Below, in pieces: positions 16,091 to 24,349 of a stretch of 36,607 bases of DNA (positions are counted from its first letter, which is position 1; every line of letters begins with the position of its first letter). A model generated the notes under the pieces. The model had not been told where the DNA came from. It ran no database searches and was given only the letters and a program-made list of their open reading frames with translations. A program made the position numbers and the translations under genes. Source of the DNA: Anaerolineae bacterium (GTDB taxonomy: Bacteria; Chloroflexota; Anaerolineae; Aggregatilineales; Phototrophicaceae); assembly GCA_022823165.1 (NCBI GenBank), contig JAJDXR010000063.1, forward strand, positions 1-36,607, read 5' to 3'.

Positions 16091-16151
16091 CAACCGCGCT
16101 TCAGGCGTTTTTTGCTAAACTAGAAATTGGCGATCGGCCCAACGTCGCGTC

Positions 16152-18068
16152 TTGGGTACTTACTTGAACCTGCTAACGACCATTCTGCTGACAGTCAACG
16201 AGACTTTGACCGCGAGCAACGCCATCATCGCGGTGTCGCTGCTGCTGTTCAACTTGACGCGCAACCTGACCAACCGCGTAGCCAAGTCATCGGCGGTCGT
16301 GCTGGCCTGTGTCACTTTTGCTTATGTATCCGACTCATTTATCGCCTTGGGTCCGGACAACGCCGCTCATGAGATCGCCTCGCGCCTGCAGTGGATCGGC
16401 ATCGCCTTTATTCCGGCCGCCATCTACCATTTGTCGGATGCGCTCTTGGCGACCACGGGCCTGCCATCTCGCGGTCGCCGGCGGCGGGTTATCCGCATCC
16501 TCTATTTGATCGGGGCCAGCTTCTTGCTCGCTGTCGCATTCTCCGACTCGCTCGTTCAATTCGTCGAGGCGCAAGACGCCGTCAGCATACAAGCGGGCGG
16601 CGCCTTTCTTGTTTATCTGCTGTATTTTGCGCTGGCCAGCGGCTTTGCCTTTAACAATGTTCAGCGCGCCCGAAAACGTTGCCTGACGCAGTCAACGGCG
16701 CGGCGCATGGCCTATCTGCAGATCGCATTCTTGACGCCCGCCATCGGTATTTTCCCCTATTCGATTATCCTGCCGGCAGGCGCTGAGTTCACGGTATTCG
16801 GCTTGTTGGTTATCAATACCGCCAACATCATCATCATCTTGATGCTGTTTTTTCTGTCGTATCCGCTCTATTTTTTCGGGTCAGACATCCCCGATCGACT
16901 GGTGAAAAAGCAACTGCTGGACTTCCTGCTGCGGGGGCCGGCCACCGGGCTGATTGCCCTGGCGATGATGAATTTTACCGCGCAAGCGACCCGAATCTTG
17001 AGCTTGCCGGGCGAAGCGCTCGCGCCGCCGGCCATCGTCGGGGCCGTCTTGCTATGGCAATGGTTTGTATCGCTGGCCTCGCCCTATGTCGAAAAAATCT
17101 TCATTTACCGTAATGAGGACGAGGAGCAGATCACCAAGCTGCAAACGCTTAGCGACCGCGTCCTGACGCATAGCGATTTGACCCAGCTGATCATGGCGAC
17201 CACAGAATCCATCTGCGACCACTTGCGGATTGAGCGCGCTTTCGTCATCAGCTTTGAACACGCTCAACCTGAATTTATAAGCAAGGTGGGTGATCTGAAA
17301 TTTGCCGATAGCGAGCTGCTGGAAGATAGCGAGCTGCTGCAGCTAATCCAGCCGCCGGGCGAGGCCGGCTCAAATAGGCAGATGAGTTGGCGGGAGTATA
17401 CGCTGGTCCCGCTGCTCAGCCGTCGAATACGCGGCAATGGCGCCCACGCGCTCACAGTCGGCGCGCTGGGCCTGCCTCAGCTGGGAGAAAGCGCGCCCCC
17501 GCCAAGCAGCCTGCAGCCATTTGTCCGCCGTGTCGAGACGAGCCTGGACGATATGCGGCTGCAAGCCGAAATCTACAATTTGCTGGAGGGCCTGCTGCCG
17601 CAATTTCAAATGACGCGGTCGCGGGCGGTACAGGTCGAGTATCTTCAATCAAGCGCGCCGTCGACCACAGCGATTAGCTTGCCCGAACGGGCGGAATTGT
17701 TCGAACAAGTGCGCGCTGCGCTGCGGCATTATTGGGGTGGCTCAGGCATTTCACAGAGCAATCTGATTCAATTGCAAGTCGTGCAGGACCACATGCGAGC
17801 GGCCGAAGACAATCCCGTACACGCCTTGCGCAAAATATTGGCTGACGCGATTGATGCGCTCAAGCCCCAGGGCGAACGCAAAATGATGAGCCCCGAATGG
17901 ACTTTGTACAATATCTTGCAGCTGCGCTTCCTGGAAAGCCGGCGCGTACGGGAAGTCGCGCGGCGCTTGAGCATGAGCGAGGCTGATCTGTATCGCAAAC
18001 AGCGCATCGCGATATTGGCGGTCACCGATCAAATCCTGGAACGGGAATTGGACATCCGATCACAATAA
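16152..18068 (+). CDS. Multi-TM sensor-like protein with GAF-like domain and C-terminal helix-turn-helix-like segment
   Basis: The 638-residue protein resembles a membrane one-component sensor. Residues 1-245 contain about seven hydrophobic helices in the arrangement of 7TM sensor N-termini, and one or two further hydrophobic segments may lie at 265-320. A soluble region follows: a linker (EEQITKLQTLSDRVLTHSDLTQLI) and a GAF-like alpha/beta domain at about 335-460 (SICDHLRIERAFVISF). The remainder is helical. The last 45 residues (RRVREVARRLSMSEADLYRKQRIAI) look like a helix-turn-helix. No histidine-kinase H-box, N/G box or receiver domain is visible. The start is uncertain: TTG 16152, or TTG 16164, neither with a good Shine-Dalgarno. 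It ends 93 nt before ftsK. Ligand and target are unknown. Confidence 0.7.
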   Translation: MGTYLNLLTTILLTVNETLTASNAIIAVSLLLFNLTRNLTNRVAKSSAVVLACVTFAYVSDSFIALGPDNAAHEIASRLQWIGIAFIPAAIYHLSDALLATTGLPSRGRRRRVIRILYLIGASFLLAVAFSDSLVQFVEAQDAVSIQAGGAFLVYLLYFALASGFAFNNVQRARKRCLTQSTARRMAYLQIAFLTPAIGIFPYSIILPAGAEFTVFGLLVINTANIIIILMLFFLSYPLYFFGSDIPDRLVKKQLLDFLLRGPATGLIALAMMNFTAQATRILSLPGEALAPPAIVGAVLLWQWFVSLASPYVEKIFIYRNEDEEQITKLQTLSDRVLTHSDLTQLIMATTESICDHLRIERAFVISFEHAQPEFISKVGDLKFADSELLEDSELLQLIQPPGEAGSNRQMSWREYTLVPLLSRRIRGNGAHALTVGALGLPQLGESAPPPSSLQPFVRRVETSLDDMRLQAEIYNLLEGLLPQFQMTRSRAVQVEYLQSSAPSTTAISLPERAELFEQVRAALRHYWGGSGISQSNLIQLQVVQDHMRAAEDNPVHALRKILADAIDALKPQGERKMMSPEWTLYNILQLRFLESRRVREVARRLSMSEADLYRKQRIAILAVTDQILERELDIRSQ

Positions 18069-18129
18069 GCGCCCGCAATTCCTGCCGGATTTCCACTCGC
18101 CTTTCCGCATTCCGAATATACTGAATAGG

Positions 18130-18159
18130 TATAATCCAATTGACCCTTAGCGTATACGC
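18130..18159 (+). promoter_or_regulatory. TATAAT box and 10-bp palindrome before ftsK
   Basis: A perfect TATAAT at 18130-18135 would start transcription about 20 nt before the ftsK GTG. No convincing -35 element lies at the right distance. GCGTATACGC (18150-18159) is a perfect palindrome where a ribosome binding site would normally lie, two bases before the start codon. Confidence 0.4.
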
Positions 18160-18161
18160 AA

Positions 18162-20666
18162 GTGGAAGAACAGACACTCGAATCGCAGCCAGCCATATCC
18201 GCTGACGTCGACATGGCACCGCCCGCTGCCAGGGCGCAAGACATCATCAAACCCTTGGACGAGGCCGCCCAGGATTTCGACTTCTGGGAGGACCTCAAGG
18301 CAAGCATGCCGCCGTGGATCAACGAAGTCGTCGGCTTTGCGCTGATTGTTTTCGGCATCCTTTCCTTCGTGTCACTCTTTATCGCGTCAGATGCGCTGGT
18401 GGCGGTCACCTGGGCTGACATGCTGATTTCGCTATTCGGCGACGGCGCAATTCTAATCGCCGCCACGATTTTTGCGCTGGGCGTCGTGCTTTGGCTGCCT
18501 AAAGCCGGCATCCGCGTACAACTGAGCGCGGCGCGACTGCTCGCTATGGAAATCATATTTCTCAGCATATTGGCGATCTTGCACCTGATGCATAGCGACA
18601 GCGAATTGCGCGCTTTGGCCCGCGCCGGGCAAGGGGGCGGGCTGATCGGCTGGGGCTTGAGCTATCCGTTGTTCTGGATCATGGGTCGCAGCGCCGCCCT
18701 GTCGATCTTCGCAGCGCTCCTTGTCATCTGCGCTGTGGTTGCCACCGGTCTGCGCCAGCGGCACATCGCGGCGCTCTTTTCGCGCTTCGGCATCCGGCTG
18801 AAAATGTTCAGCGAGACCGCCGGGCGACCCGCAGCGCCGGAGCCGAATGCCGAGGCGAAGACTCTATATCGCAAGCTGGCGGAATCGCCCGGCTATCGTA
18901 CGCAAATCATGCGGATTCGCCCCAACCCGGCTATCCCGCTAGAACAGACCCAGGGCGAGCGACAAGCGCCGGGCTCCTCAGCGACCGCCGTAGAAAGAAT
19001 TCGTCCAGCGACAGCGACGCCAGCGCCAGCGACGGCAGAAGAACATTCGATCAAACATCCGACCGAACAGCCGACCGAACAAACAGCGGGTGAAACTGCT
19101 GAAACCGCCGCGGAAGCAAGCGCTACTGAGGCCATCTCCCAAAGACCCGCCGAGACATCCGGGAGCCCGCACTGGCATGACTCCTTGCCAAGCGCGGAAT
19201 GTCTGACGCCAGCGGACATGGTGAGGCCTGACGAAGCTGAGATTAAGCACAAGGCCATGCTGATCCAGAATACGCTGCTGGAATTCGACCTGGAAACGAC
19301 AGTCATTGATGTGCAAGTGGGTCCGACCGTGACGCGCTATGCTTTGCAGCCGCATAAGGCCGATGGCAGCGACCGCATTCGCATGAGCAAGATCGCCGCC
19401 TACACCAAGGACTTGTCGCTGGCGCTGGCGGCCAAACGGCTGCGCCTGGAGACACCGGTTCCGGGAACGAACTACATGGGCATTGAAGTGCCCAACCGCG
19501 AGCCGGCGCTGGTGGCGCTGCGCAATGTAATGGAGAGTGACGGCTATCAGCGGCAGAAGCGGAACAATGACTCTCCCTTGCTAATCCCGCTGGGCAGAAA
19601 TGTAACCGGCGAGCCGGTCGCCATTGACCTGGCGCAGATGCCGCATCTGCTGATCGCCGGCGCCACCGGTTCGGGCAAGTCGGTCTGTATGGCGGCGCTG
19701 GCCACCGCCTTGCTCATGCAATACAGTCCGGATCAGCTGCGGCTGGTCATGCTGGATCCCAAGATGGTGGAGTTGTCTCGCTTTGACGGGCTGCCCCATT
19801 TGATGGGTCCGGTGGAGATAGAGCAGGAGCGCATAATCGGCGTCCTGGCTTGGTGTACGCGTGAGATGGAGCGGCGTTACAAGCTGCTGGAAGCGGACGC
19901 TTCGCGCGATATTGCGATGTACAACAACAAGCGAAAATTGCCCGAGGCGACCGAGGCTCCCCTGCCCTATTTGGTCACCCTGATTGACGAGATCGGCGAT
20001 TTGATGCTCAAAAACGCCGACGACACCGAGCGCGCCATCACGCGGCTGGCGCAGATGGCGCGCGCAGTCGGCATGCACATGGTGATCGCCACCCAGCGCC
20101 CCAGCGTAAATGTCATCACTGGATTGATCAAAGCTAACTTCCCCTCGCGCATCGCCTTTTCAGTCGCCTCCGGGGGTGATTCGCGCGTGATCATCGACCG
20201 CCCTGGCGCGGAAGACTTGCTCGGCAGCGGCGATATGCTCTTCCTGTCGGCTGATGCGGCAGCGCCGGAGCGCATTCAAGGCTGCTTTGTTTCCGAAGAG
20301 GATTCGCGCGCGGTTGTGGCCCACTGGCGCGACGAGTATGACAAACAGGTCGCAGCCGGGAACTTGCCGGCCAAACTCGTCGGGCCCTGGGAGCGCAGCC
20401 TGCAGCGGCGCAAGCTCCTCGCCGACACCGACCCCATGCTCGAAGACGTACTCAAACTGGTGGCGGACGCCGGCGAAGCCTCCGCCTCCTTGATACAGCG
20501 GCGCCTCGGCCTGGGCTATCCGCGCGCGGCGCGCATCATGGACGTACTGGAGGAGCTGGGAGTTGTGGGTGAAGAACTCGGCGGCGGGCGCAGCCGCAAG
20601 GTCATCATCCCGCCTGGGCAGGATCCGCTGGAGTATGTCGAGGATCGCCGCGCCGCGAGCGACTGA
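18162..20666 (+). CDS. ftsK: FtsK/SpoIIIE-type DNA translocase
   Basis: The 834-residue membrane-anchored DNA pump moves chromosome ends through the closing septum. About four TM helices lie between residues 45 and 200. A Pro/Thr/Glu/Ala-rich linker follows at about 225-340, then the alpha domain (from about 345, beginning DEAEIKHKAMLIQ). The RecA-like motor has Walker A IAGATGSGKSV (Lys506) and Walker B LVTLIDEIGDLM. The C-terminal winged-helix gamma domain (about 760-830) contains ASASLIQRRLGLGYPRAARI, which in other FtsK proteins reads KOPS-type sequences. The linker is short, as in SpoIIIE, and unlike the long E. coli linker. Translation starts at GTG without a visible Shine-Dalgarno. The stop is 20 nt from the convergent SRAP gene, with no clear terminator. 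Confidence 0.95.
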   Translation: MEEQTLESQPAISADVDMAPPAARAQDIIKPLDEAAQDFDFWEDLKASMPPWINEVVGFALIVFGILSFVSLFIASDALVAVTWADMLISLFGDGAILIAATIFALGVVLWLPKAGIRVQLSAARLLAMEIIFLSILAILHLMHSDSELRALARAGQGGGLIGWGLSYPLFWIMGRSAALSIFAALLVICAVVATGLRQRHIAALFSRFGIRLKMFSETAGRPAAPEPNAEAKTLYRKLAESPGYRTQIMRIRPNPAIPLEQTQGERQAPGSSATAVERIRPATATPAPATAEEHSIKHPTEQPTEQTAGETAETAAEASATEAISQRPAETSGSPHWHDSLPSAECLTPADMVRPDEAEIKHKAMLIQNTLLEFDLETTVIDVQVGPTVTRYALQPHKADGSDRIRMSKIAAYTKDLSLALAAKRLRLETPVPGTNYMGIEVPNREPALVALRNVMESDGYQRQKRNNDSPLLIPLGRNVTGEPVAIDLAQMPHLLIAGATGSGKSVCMAALATALLMQYSPDQLRLVMLDPKMVELSRFDGLPHLMGPVEIEQERIIGVLAWCTREMERRYKLLEADASRDIAMYNNKRKLPEATEAPLPYLVTLIDEIGDLMLKNADDTERAITRLAQMARAVGMHMVIATQRPSVNVITGLIKANFPSRIAFSVASGGDSRVIIDRPGAEDLLGSGDMLFLSADAAAPERIQGCFVSEEDSRAVVAHWRDEYDKQVAAGNLPAKLVGPWERSLQRRKLLADTDPMLEDVLKLVADAGEASASLIQRRLGLGYPRAARIMDVLEELGVVGEELGGGRSRKVIIPPGQDPLEYVEDRRAASD

Positions 20667-20686
20667 CACAGAAACTGGTTTATCGG

Positions 20687-21376
20687 CTACAGTAAATATT
20701 GCTGTTGTGAAGAATCCAGCGACAATATCACCGTGGGGTTGTCATTGGCCGGTTTGTTGACCCGCGTGGAGACTTCGTGAAATTGCAACTGGTCGGGCCT
20801 GGGACCCGCCATCAGCGGCAGCCATTCGGCCGGCGTCAGCTCGCGCGGCGCCAGCCACAGCTCGTAATCTTCCGGCGCCACGATGACAGCCATACGATGG
20901 TGGATGGGGTCGATTTTCTCGTTGGCGCGGGTGGTTAGAATGGTGTAGGTATTCAGCCAGCTTTCGTCCGGCTGCTTCCAGCTTTCCCACAGGCCGGCGA
21001 ATGCGAACAAATCACGCTCGGTGTGGCTGATGTACATCGGCGTTTTCCGCTTGCCCCGCTTGGCCCACTCAAAATAGCCGTCCGCCGGGATCAGGCAGCG
21101 GCGGCGCTTGAAGGCGGCGCGGAAGGCAGGCTTCTCCGCGACTGTTTCCGCGCGAGCGTTGATCATGCGATAACCGATCTTGGGATCTTTAGCCCAGGGC
21201 GGCGCCAAACCCCATTTCATAGCGCTCAACCGCCCGGGATCGCGATTGCTGATGACCGGCGCCTGCTGCGAAGGCGCGATATTGAAACGCGGTTCCCGCC
21301 AGCCGTCCACAGTATCCAGCTTGAAAGCCTGCTGAATGGACTCCGCATCGGCAGTCAGCGTGTATCGTCCGCACAT
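20687..21376 (-). CDS. SRAP-domain abasic-site DNA-protein crosslinker (YedK/HMCES family)
   Basis: The product is 229 residues. SRAP proteins bind abasic sites in single-stranded DNA through a stable thiazolidine link made by Cys2. The protein starts MCGRYTLT, so Cys2 is exposed after methionine removal. The upstream in-frame codons (to 21430) are therefore excluded. The other catalytic residues are present: Asn73 in MINARAE, Glu103 in GYFEW and His160 in HHRMAV, matching the spacing in YedK. It is the last gene of a minus-strand operon, starting 4 nt after a small membrane protein gene. Coupling of a DNA-repair protein with membrane proteins is unexplained. Confidence 0.95.
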   Translation of the reverse strand: MCGRYTLTADAESIQQAFKLDTVDGWREPRFNIAPSQQAPVISNRDPGRLSAMKWGLAPPWAKDPKIGYRMINARAETVAEKPAFRAAFKRRRCLIPADGYFEWAKRGKRKTPMYISHTERDLFAFAGLWESWKQPDESWLNTYTILTTRANEKIDPIHHRMAVIVAPEDYELWLAPRELTPAEWLPLMAGPRPDQLQFHEVSTRVNKPANDNPTVILSLDSSQQQYLL

Positions 21377-21380
21377 AGCG

Positions 21381-21656
21381 CTACTTTTTGCCTGACTTCT
21401 TATCGTCGTTTGGCTTGCCCAATTCGGCAATTTGCCGCACCAGCCCTAGCACCGTCAGCAGCACAGCCAGCAGTTGGCCCGTGGAGACTGACCCGCCCGG
21501 CCCCGCCTCGCCGTCGCTGTTTTCTTCGGCCGCTCTGGCATAAAGATAGCTCGATATCAAACCCAGCAACGCGCCTAAACCGGCGCCCATGACAATGATA
21601 CGAGTCTTGCGCGCCTGCAGATCTTGATCAGTGTCTCGTGATTGTGTGTCGTTCAT
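21381..21656 (-). CDS. Small membrane protein (91 residues), unknown function
   Basis: A charged N-terminus (NDTQSRDTDQDLQARKTR) is followed by one clear TM helix at about residues 20-40 (IIVMGAGLGALLGLISSYLY). An acidic Gly/Ser-rich loop comes next, then a second hydrophobic stretch at about 60-75 (QLLAVLLTVLGLVRQIA). The tail is lysine-rich (KPNDDKKSGKK). The ATG overlaps the upstream stop as ATGA (21656-21653) and has a strong GGAGGG just before it. The layout hints at a helical hairpin with both termini in the cytoplasm. No family is recognised. Confidence 0.65.
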   Translation of the reverse strand: MNDTQSRDTDQDLQARKTRIIVMGAGLGALLGLISSYLYARAAEENSDGEAGPGGSVSTGQLLAVLLTVLGLVRQIAELGKPNDDKKSGKK

Positions 21657-22117
21657 GACCCTCCCTCGTCGGGCGTTTTAGTTTCGGGCGCTTCAAAAGC
21701 CACCAGCAGCTCTCGCACGGGCGCCAGCCGCACTGCCCAATTTAGCACACGCCGGTCAACTTGCCCCAGCCAATTGTCGACATTCGCCTCAGCGCGCGCC
21801 GTCCAGGCTTCCAGCCGGCGCAACGGCGAACGCGACTTGCTCCACCAGCGGCTCGCCAGCGCCACCAGCGCAAAGCTGATAATCGTCAGCGGAAACATGA
21901 TGATGACCAGCGGGCAGAGCACAAGCACCGTCAGCATTGAATCCGATAATATGGCCAACTGCGCCGGCGACTTCAAGGACAGCGCTAGGCCCACGAAAGC
22001 CAGCGCTATAGCCAGCACAAAGGCAAAGGGCAGCAATACGCTCAGCCATAACCTGCGCCGTTGCGCGCGCTCCAACTCGCGATACTGCCGGTCTCGCAAC
22101 TCCGATTGTCGACTCAT
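21653..22117 (-). CDS. Membrane protein (154 residues), unknown function
   Basis: The N-terminus is a highly charged amphipathic helix (SRQSELRDRQYRELERAQRRR). Two hydrophobic helices follow at about residues 24-48 (WLSVLLPFAFVLAIALAFVGL) and 60-88 (MLTVLVLCPLVIIMFPLTII). The soluble C-terminus is an amphipathic helix (LRRLEAWTARAEANVDNWLGQV). This last part could act as a coiled-coil or membrane-surface module. It is the first gene of the three-gene operon ending with the SRAP gene, divergent from the DUF2344 gene. No family is recognised. Confidence 0.65.
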   Translation of the reverse strand: MSRQSELRDRQYRELERAQRRRLWLSVLLPFAFVLAIALAFVGLALSLKSPAQLAILSDSMLTVLVLCPLVIIMFPLTIISFALVALASRWWSKSRSPLRRLEAWTARAEANVDNWLGQVDRRVLNWAVRLAPVRELLVAFEAPETKTPDEGGS

Positions 22118-22197
22118 TCCGCCATTGCCACATAGTCGCTCAGTCCAGAAAATTGTACCCTAGTCCGCAGCGACCTTCCACAGGATAATAGGAACTT

Positions 22198-22860
22198 ATG
22201 AGCCACATATCACCCGTGGCGCAGCGGCTGCGCATCACCTTCGGCAAGACTGGTTCCCTGCGCTACACCAGCAGCCTGGATGTCGCCAAGATTTGGGAAC
22301 GCGTCCTGCGCCGGGCTGGCCTGCCTATTCTGTATACGCAAGGATTTAATACTCGGCCCCGGATTCGTCTGGCTATGCCCTTGCCGCTGGGCATATCCAG
22401 CGAGTGCGAGATCCTCGATGTCTCTCTGCGCCAGCGCATTGCGCTTGATGAAGTCGCCCTGCGAGAACAACTGCTGGCCGTCTCGCCGCAGGGGTTGACG
22501 ATTCACAGTATCGTCGAAGTCGATCTGCGCGCGTCCACGCTGCATTCGCTGATTGACAGCGCCGAATACAGAATACAATTTGTTGATGCGGTCGCGCCCG
22601 AAGTCTTGCGGGCTAAGATCGCCGACGTCTTGAATCGGCCGTCGATCATCATTGACCGGACCAGGCGGCGCAAACGCAGCGTCATGGACATTCGACCACT
22701 GATTCTGGCGCTTTATCTGGAGGACGCGCATGATATGATTGCGCATCTCTCGGTCGGCGATCGCGGCAATCTGCGGCCGGATCAACTGCTGGAGTTGATG
22801 GAGCTTCAGGACCTTCATCACCATGTTCATCGCTACAAGCTGCATACGATCGACGACTGA
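22198..22860 (+). CDS. DUF2344 / TIGR03936-type radical SAM-linked protein
   Basis: The 220-residue product has the DUF2344 signature: RLRITFGKTGSLRYTSSLDV at the N-terminus, followed by LPILYTQGFNTRPRIRLAMPLPLGISSECE. In many bacteria this domain is fused to, or encoded directly beside, a B12-binding-type radical SAM protein (TIGR03960). Here that partner is at 25478-27400, with four kb of other genes between. The biochemical role is not established; in other genomes the pair often sits beside ribonuclease G and ribosomal protein L21/L27 genes. AGGA precedes the ATG by about 4 nt. Confidence 0.85.
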   Translation: MSHISPVAQRLRITFGKTGSLRYTSSLDVAKIWERVLRRAGLPILYTQGFNTRPRIRLAMPLPLGISSECEILDVSLRQRIALDEVALREQLLAVSPQGLTIHSIVEVDLRASTLHSLIDSAEYRIQFVDAVAPEVLRAKIADVLNRPSIIIDRTRRRKRSVMDIRPLILALYLEDAHDMIAHLSVGDRGNLRPDQLLELMELQDLHHHVHRYKLHTIDD

Positions 22861-22935
22861 TTCGCGCCAGGAGCCTGTGCCGGCAACTGCCCGCGCCGGG
22901 TCCCAACAATCCAGCAAAGTGACGAAAGTAGGCTC

Positions 22936-23847
22936 ATGCCCCCGCCACTGAAAGTCAGCCCCTTAGTTCAAGAAGCCCTGGACGCCGAGCAAGCGGTCGT
23001 CGCCCTCGAGTCTACGCTGATTACTCACGGCCTGCCCTATCCGCTTAATGTCGAGACGGCGCTGGCTATGGAAGCGGCGCTGCGGGAGGCGGGCGCCATC
23101 CCGGCGACGATGGCGGTGCTGCAGGGGGAGATCGCGGTTGGCCTATCGCCGGAGCAGATTGAAGCGCTGGCGCAATCGCCGCCGGGCAGCGTGCGCAAAT
23201 GCAGCCGGCGCGATTTGCCCATCGCCATCGCGCTGAAGCAAGACGGCGCCACCACCGTCGCCGGCACCATGATCATCGCCGAAATGGTCGGCATCAAGGT
23301 CTTCGCCACCGGCGGGATCGGCGGCGTACATCGCGGGCAGCCCTTCGATGTATCGGCGGACCTGCTGGAATTTGGTCGCAGTCCCGTGGCTGTCGTATCT
23401 TCGGGCGCCAAGTCGATTCTGGACTTGCCCTTGACGCTGGAAGTGCTGGAGACTCAGGGGGCGCCCGTTCTGGGCTACCGCACTGACAACCTGCCCGCCT
23501 TTTACTCGGCGCATACTGATTTGCCTGTTGATCAGCGCGTGGAATCAGCCGCTGAAGCAGCCGCTATCATCCGCGCCGCTGAGGCGCTGGGGGCGCGGCA
23601 CGGCCTCTTGATCGCCGTGCCTGTGCCGCCGGAAAAGGAACTGTCAGCAGCCGTGGCCGAAGCCGCCATCGCCGCAGCCACCCAAGAGGCGGAAGCAGCC
23701 GGCATCGGCGGCAAGGACATCACGCCCTTCGTGCTGGGCCGCGTCGCCGACTTGACAGGCGGCGCCTCCCGAGAGGCGAATATCGCCCTGCTGATTAACA
23801 ACGCGCGCGTGGCCGGCGAAATCGCCGCCGCGCTCAGCCGCGGCTAG
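22936..23847 (+). CDS. psuG: Pseudouridine-5'-phosphate glycosidase
   Basis: This 303-residue enzyme cleaves pseudouridine 5'-phosphate to uracil and ribose 5-phosphate; the equilibrium can also favour synthesis. It carries the family motifs: the catalytic glutamate in ALESTLITHGLPYP, the lysine in VRKCSRRDLP, the glycine-rich FATGGIGGVHRG, and the second lysine in SSGAKSILDL. The C-terminal TGGASREANIALL is also typical. The partner kinase PsuK, usually adjacent or fused, is not in the window. The gene converges with the DinB-like gene, with one base between stop codons. Confidence 0.95.
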   Translation: MPPPLKVSPLVQEALDAEQAVVALESTLITHGLPYPLNVETALAMEAALREAGAIPATMAVLQGEIAVGLSPEQIEALAQSPPGSVRKCSRRDLPIAIALKQDGATTVAGTMIIAEMVGIKVFATGGIGGVHRGQPFDVSADLLEFGRSPVAVVSSGAKSILDLPLTLEVLETQGAPVLGYRTDNLPAFYSAHTDLPVDQRVESAAEAAAIIRAAEALGARHGLLIAVPVPPEKELSAAVAEAAIAAATQEAEAAGIGGKDITPFVLGRVADLTGGASREANIALLINNARVAGEIAAALSRG

Positions 23848-23848
23848 C

Positions 23849-24349
23849 TCAAGGCCGGTCCCACAGATACAGCATCAAATCTTGTTCAAGCGTCTTCGCG
23901 CCCAGTTCATGCAGGCGCGCGAGTATCTGCGCGCGGTGATCCGTCCCGTGATTGACCATGTGCAGCAGCGCATCCCGCCGCCGGCAGCGCCGCGGCTCGC
24001 TATAGCGGCCGGAGAGCGATACCGATATGCTCGCGTCTAATTCCGTCTGAGGCAGGCTGGCTACATAAGCCAGCACCCGCTCACGGACAGCGTCCCACTG
24101 CGGGCGAATCGACTCTCGATCCGGGAAAGCCGCTTCATCCAGAATTTCCGGCAGCGTGGTCTCTTGCAGCCGAGCCAGCCAGCGGTCATCGACATTCATG
24201 CAGTGAACCAAGTGGTTGCGCACCGAGCCCAAGGAGTAGCCGTTGTCGTCGATGAACTGCGCCGGGCTCAACTGCGCCGCGCAAGCCCATACGCTGTCAA
24301 ACATGCCGTAGTGATAATCGAATATCGTCTTTAGCGTCCCTGAGTCCAT
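23849..24349 (-). CDS. DinB-like / YfiT-type putative metal-dependent protein
   Basis: The product is about 166 residues, a four-helix bundle of the DinB superfamily. Likely metal ligands are His in SVRNHLVHCMNVDDRWL (around residue 49) and the pair in HMVNHGTDHRAQI near residues 133-137. These match the three-histidine site of the family. Some members are bacillithiol or mycothiol-dependent transferases; many are uncharacterised. The ATG at 24349 shares one base with the upstream stop (TGATG), indicating coupling with the secreted propeller protein. Confidence 0.8.
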   Translation of the reverse strand: MDSGTLKTIFDYHYGMFDSVWACAAQLSPAQFIDDNGYSLGSVRNHLVHCMNVDDRWLARLQETTLPEILDEAAFPDRESIRPQWDAVRERVLAYVASLPQTELDASISVSLSGRYSEPRRCRRRDALLHMVNHGTDHRAQILARLHELGAKTLEQDLMLYLWDRP

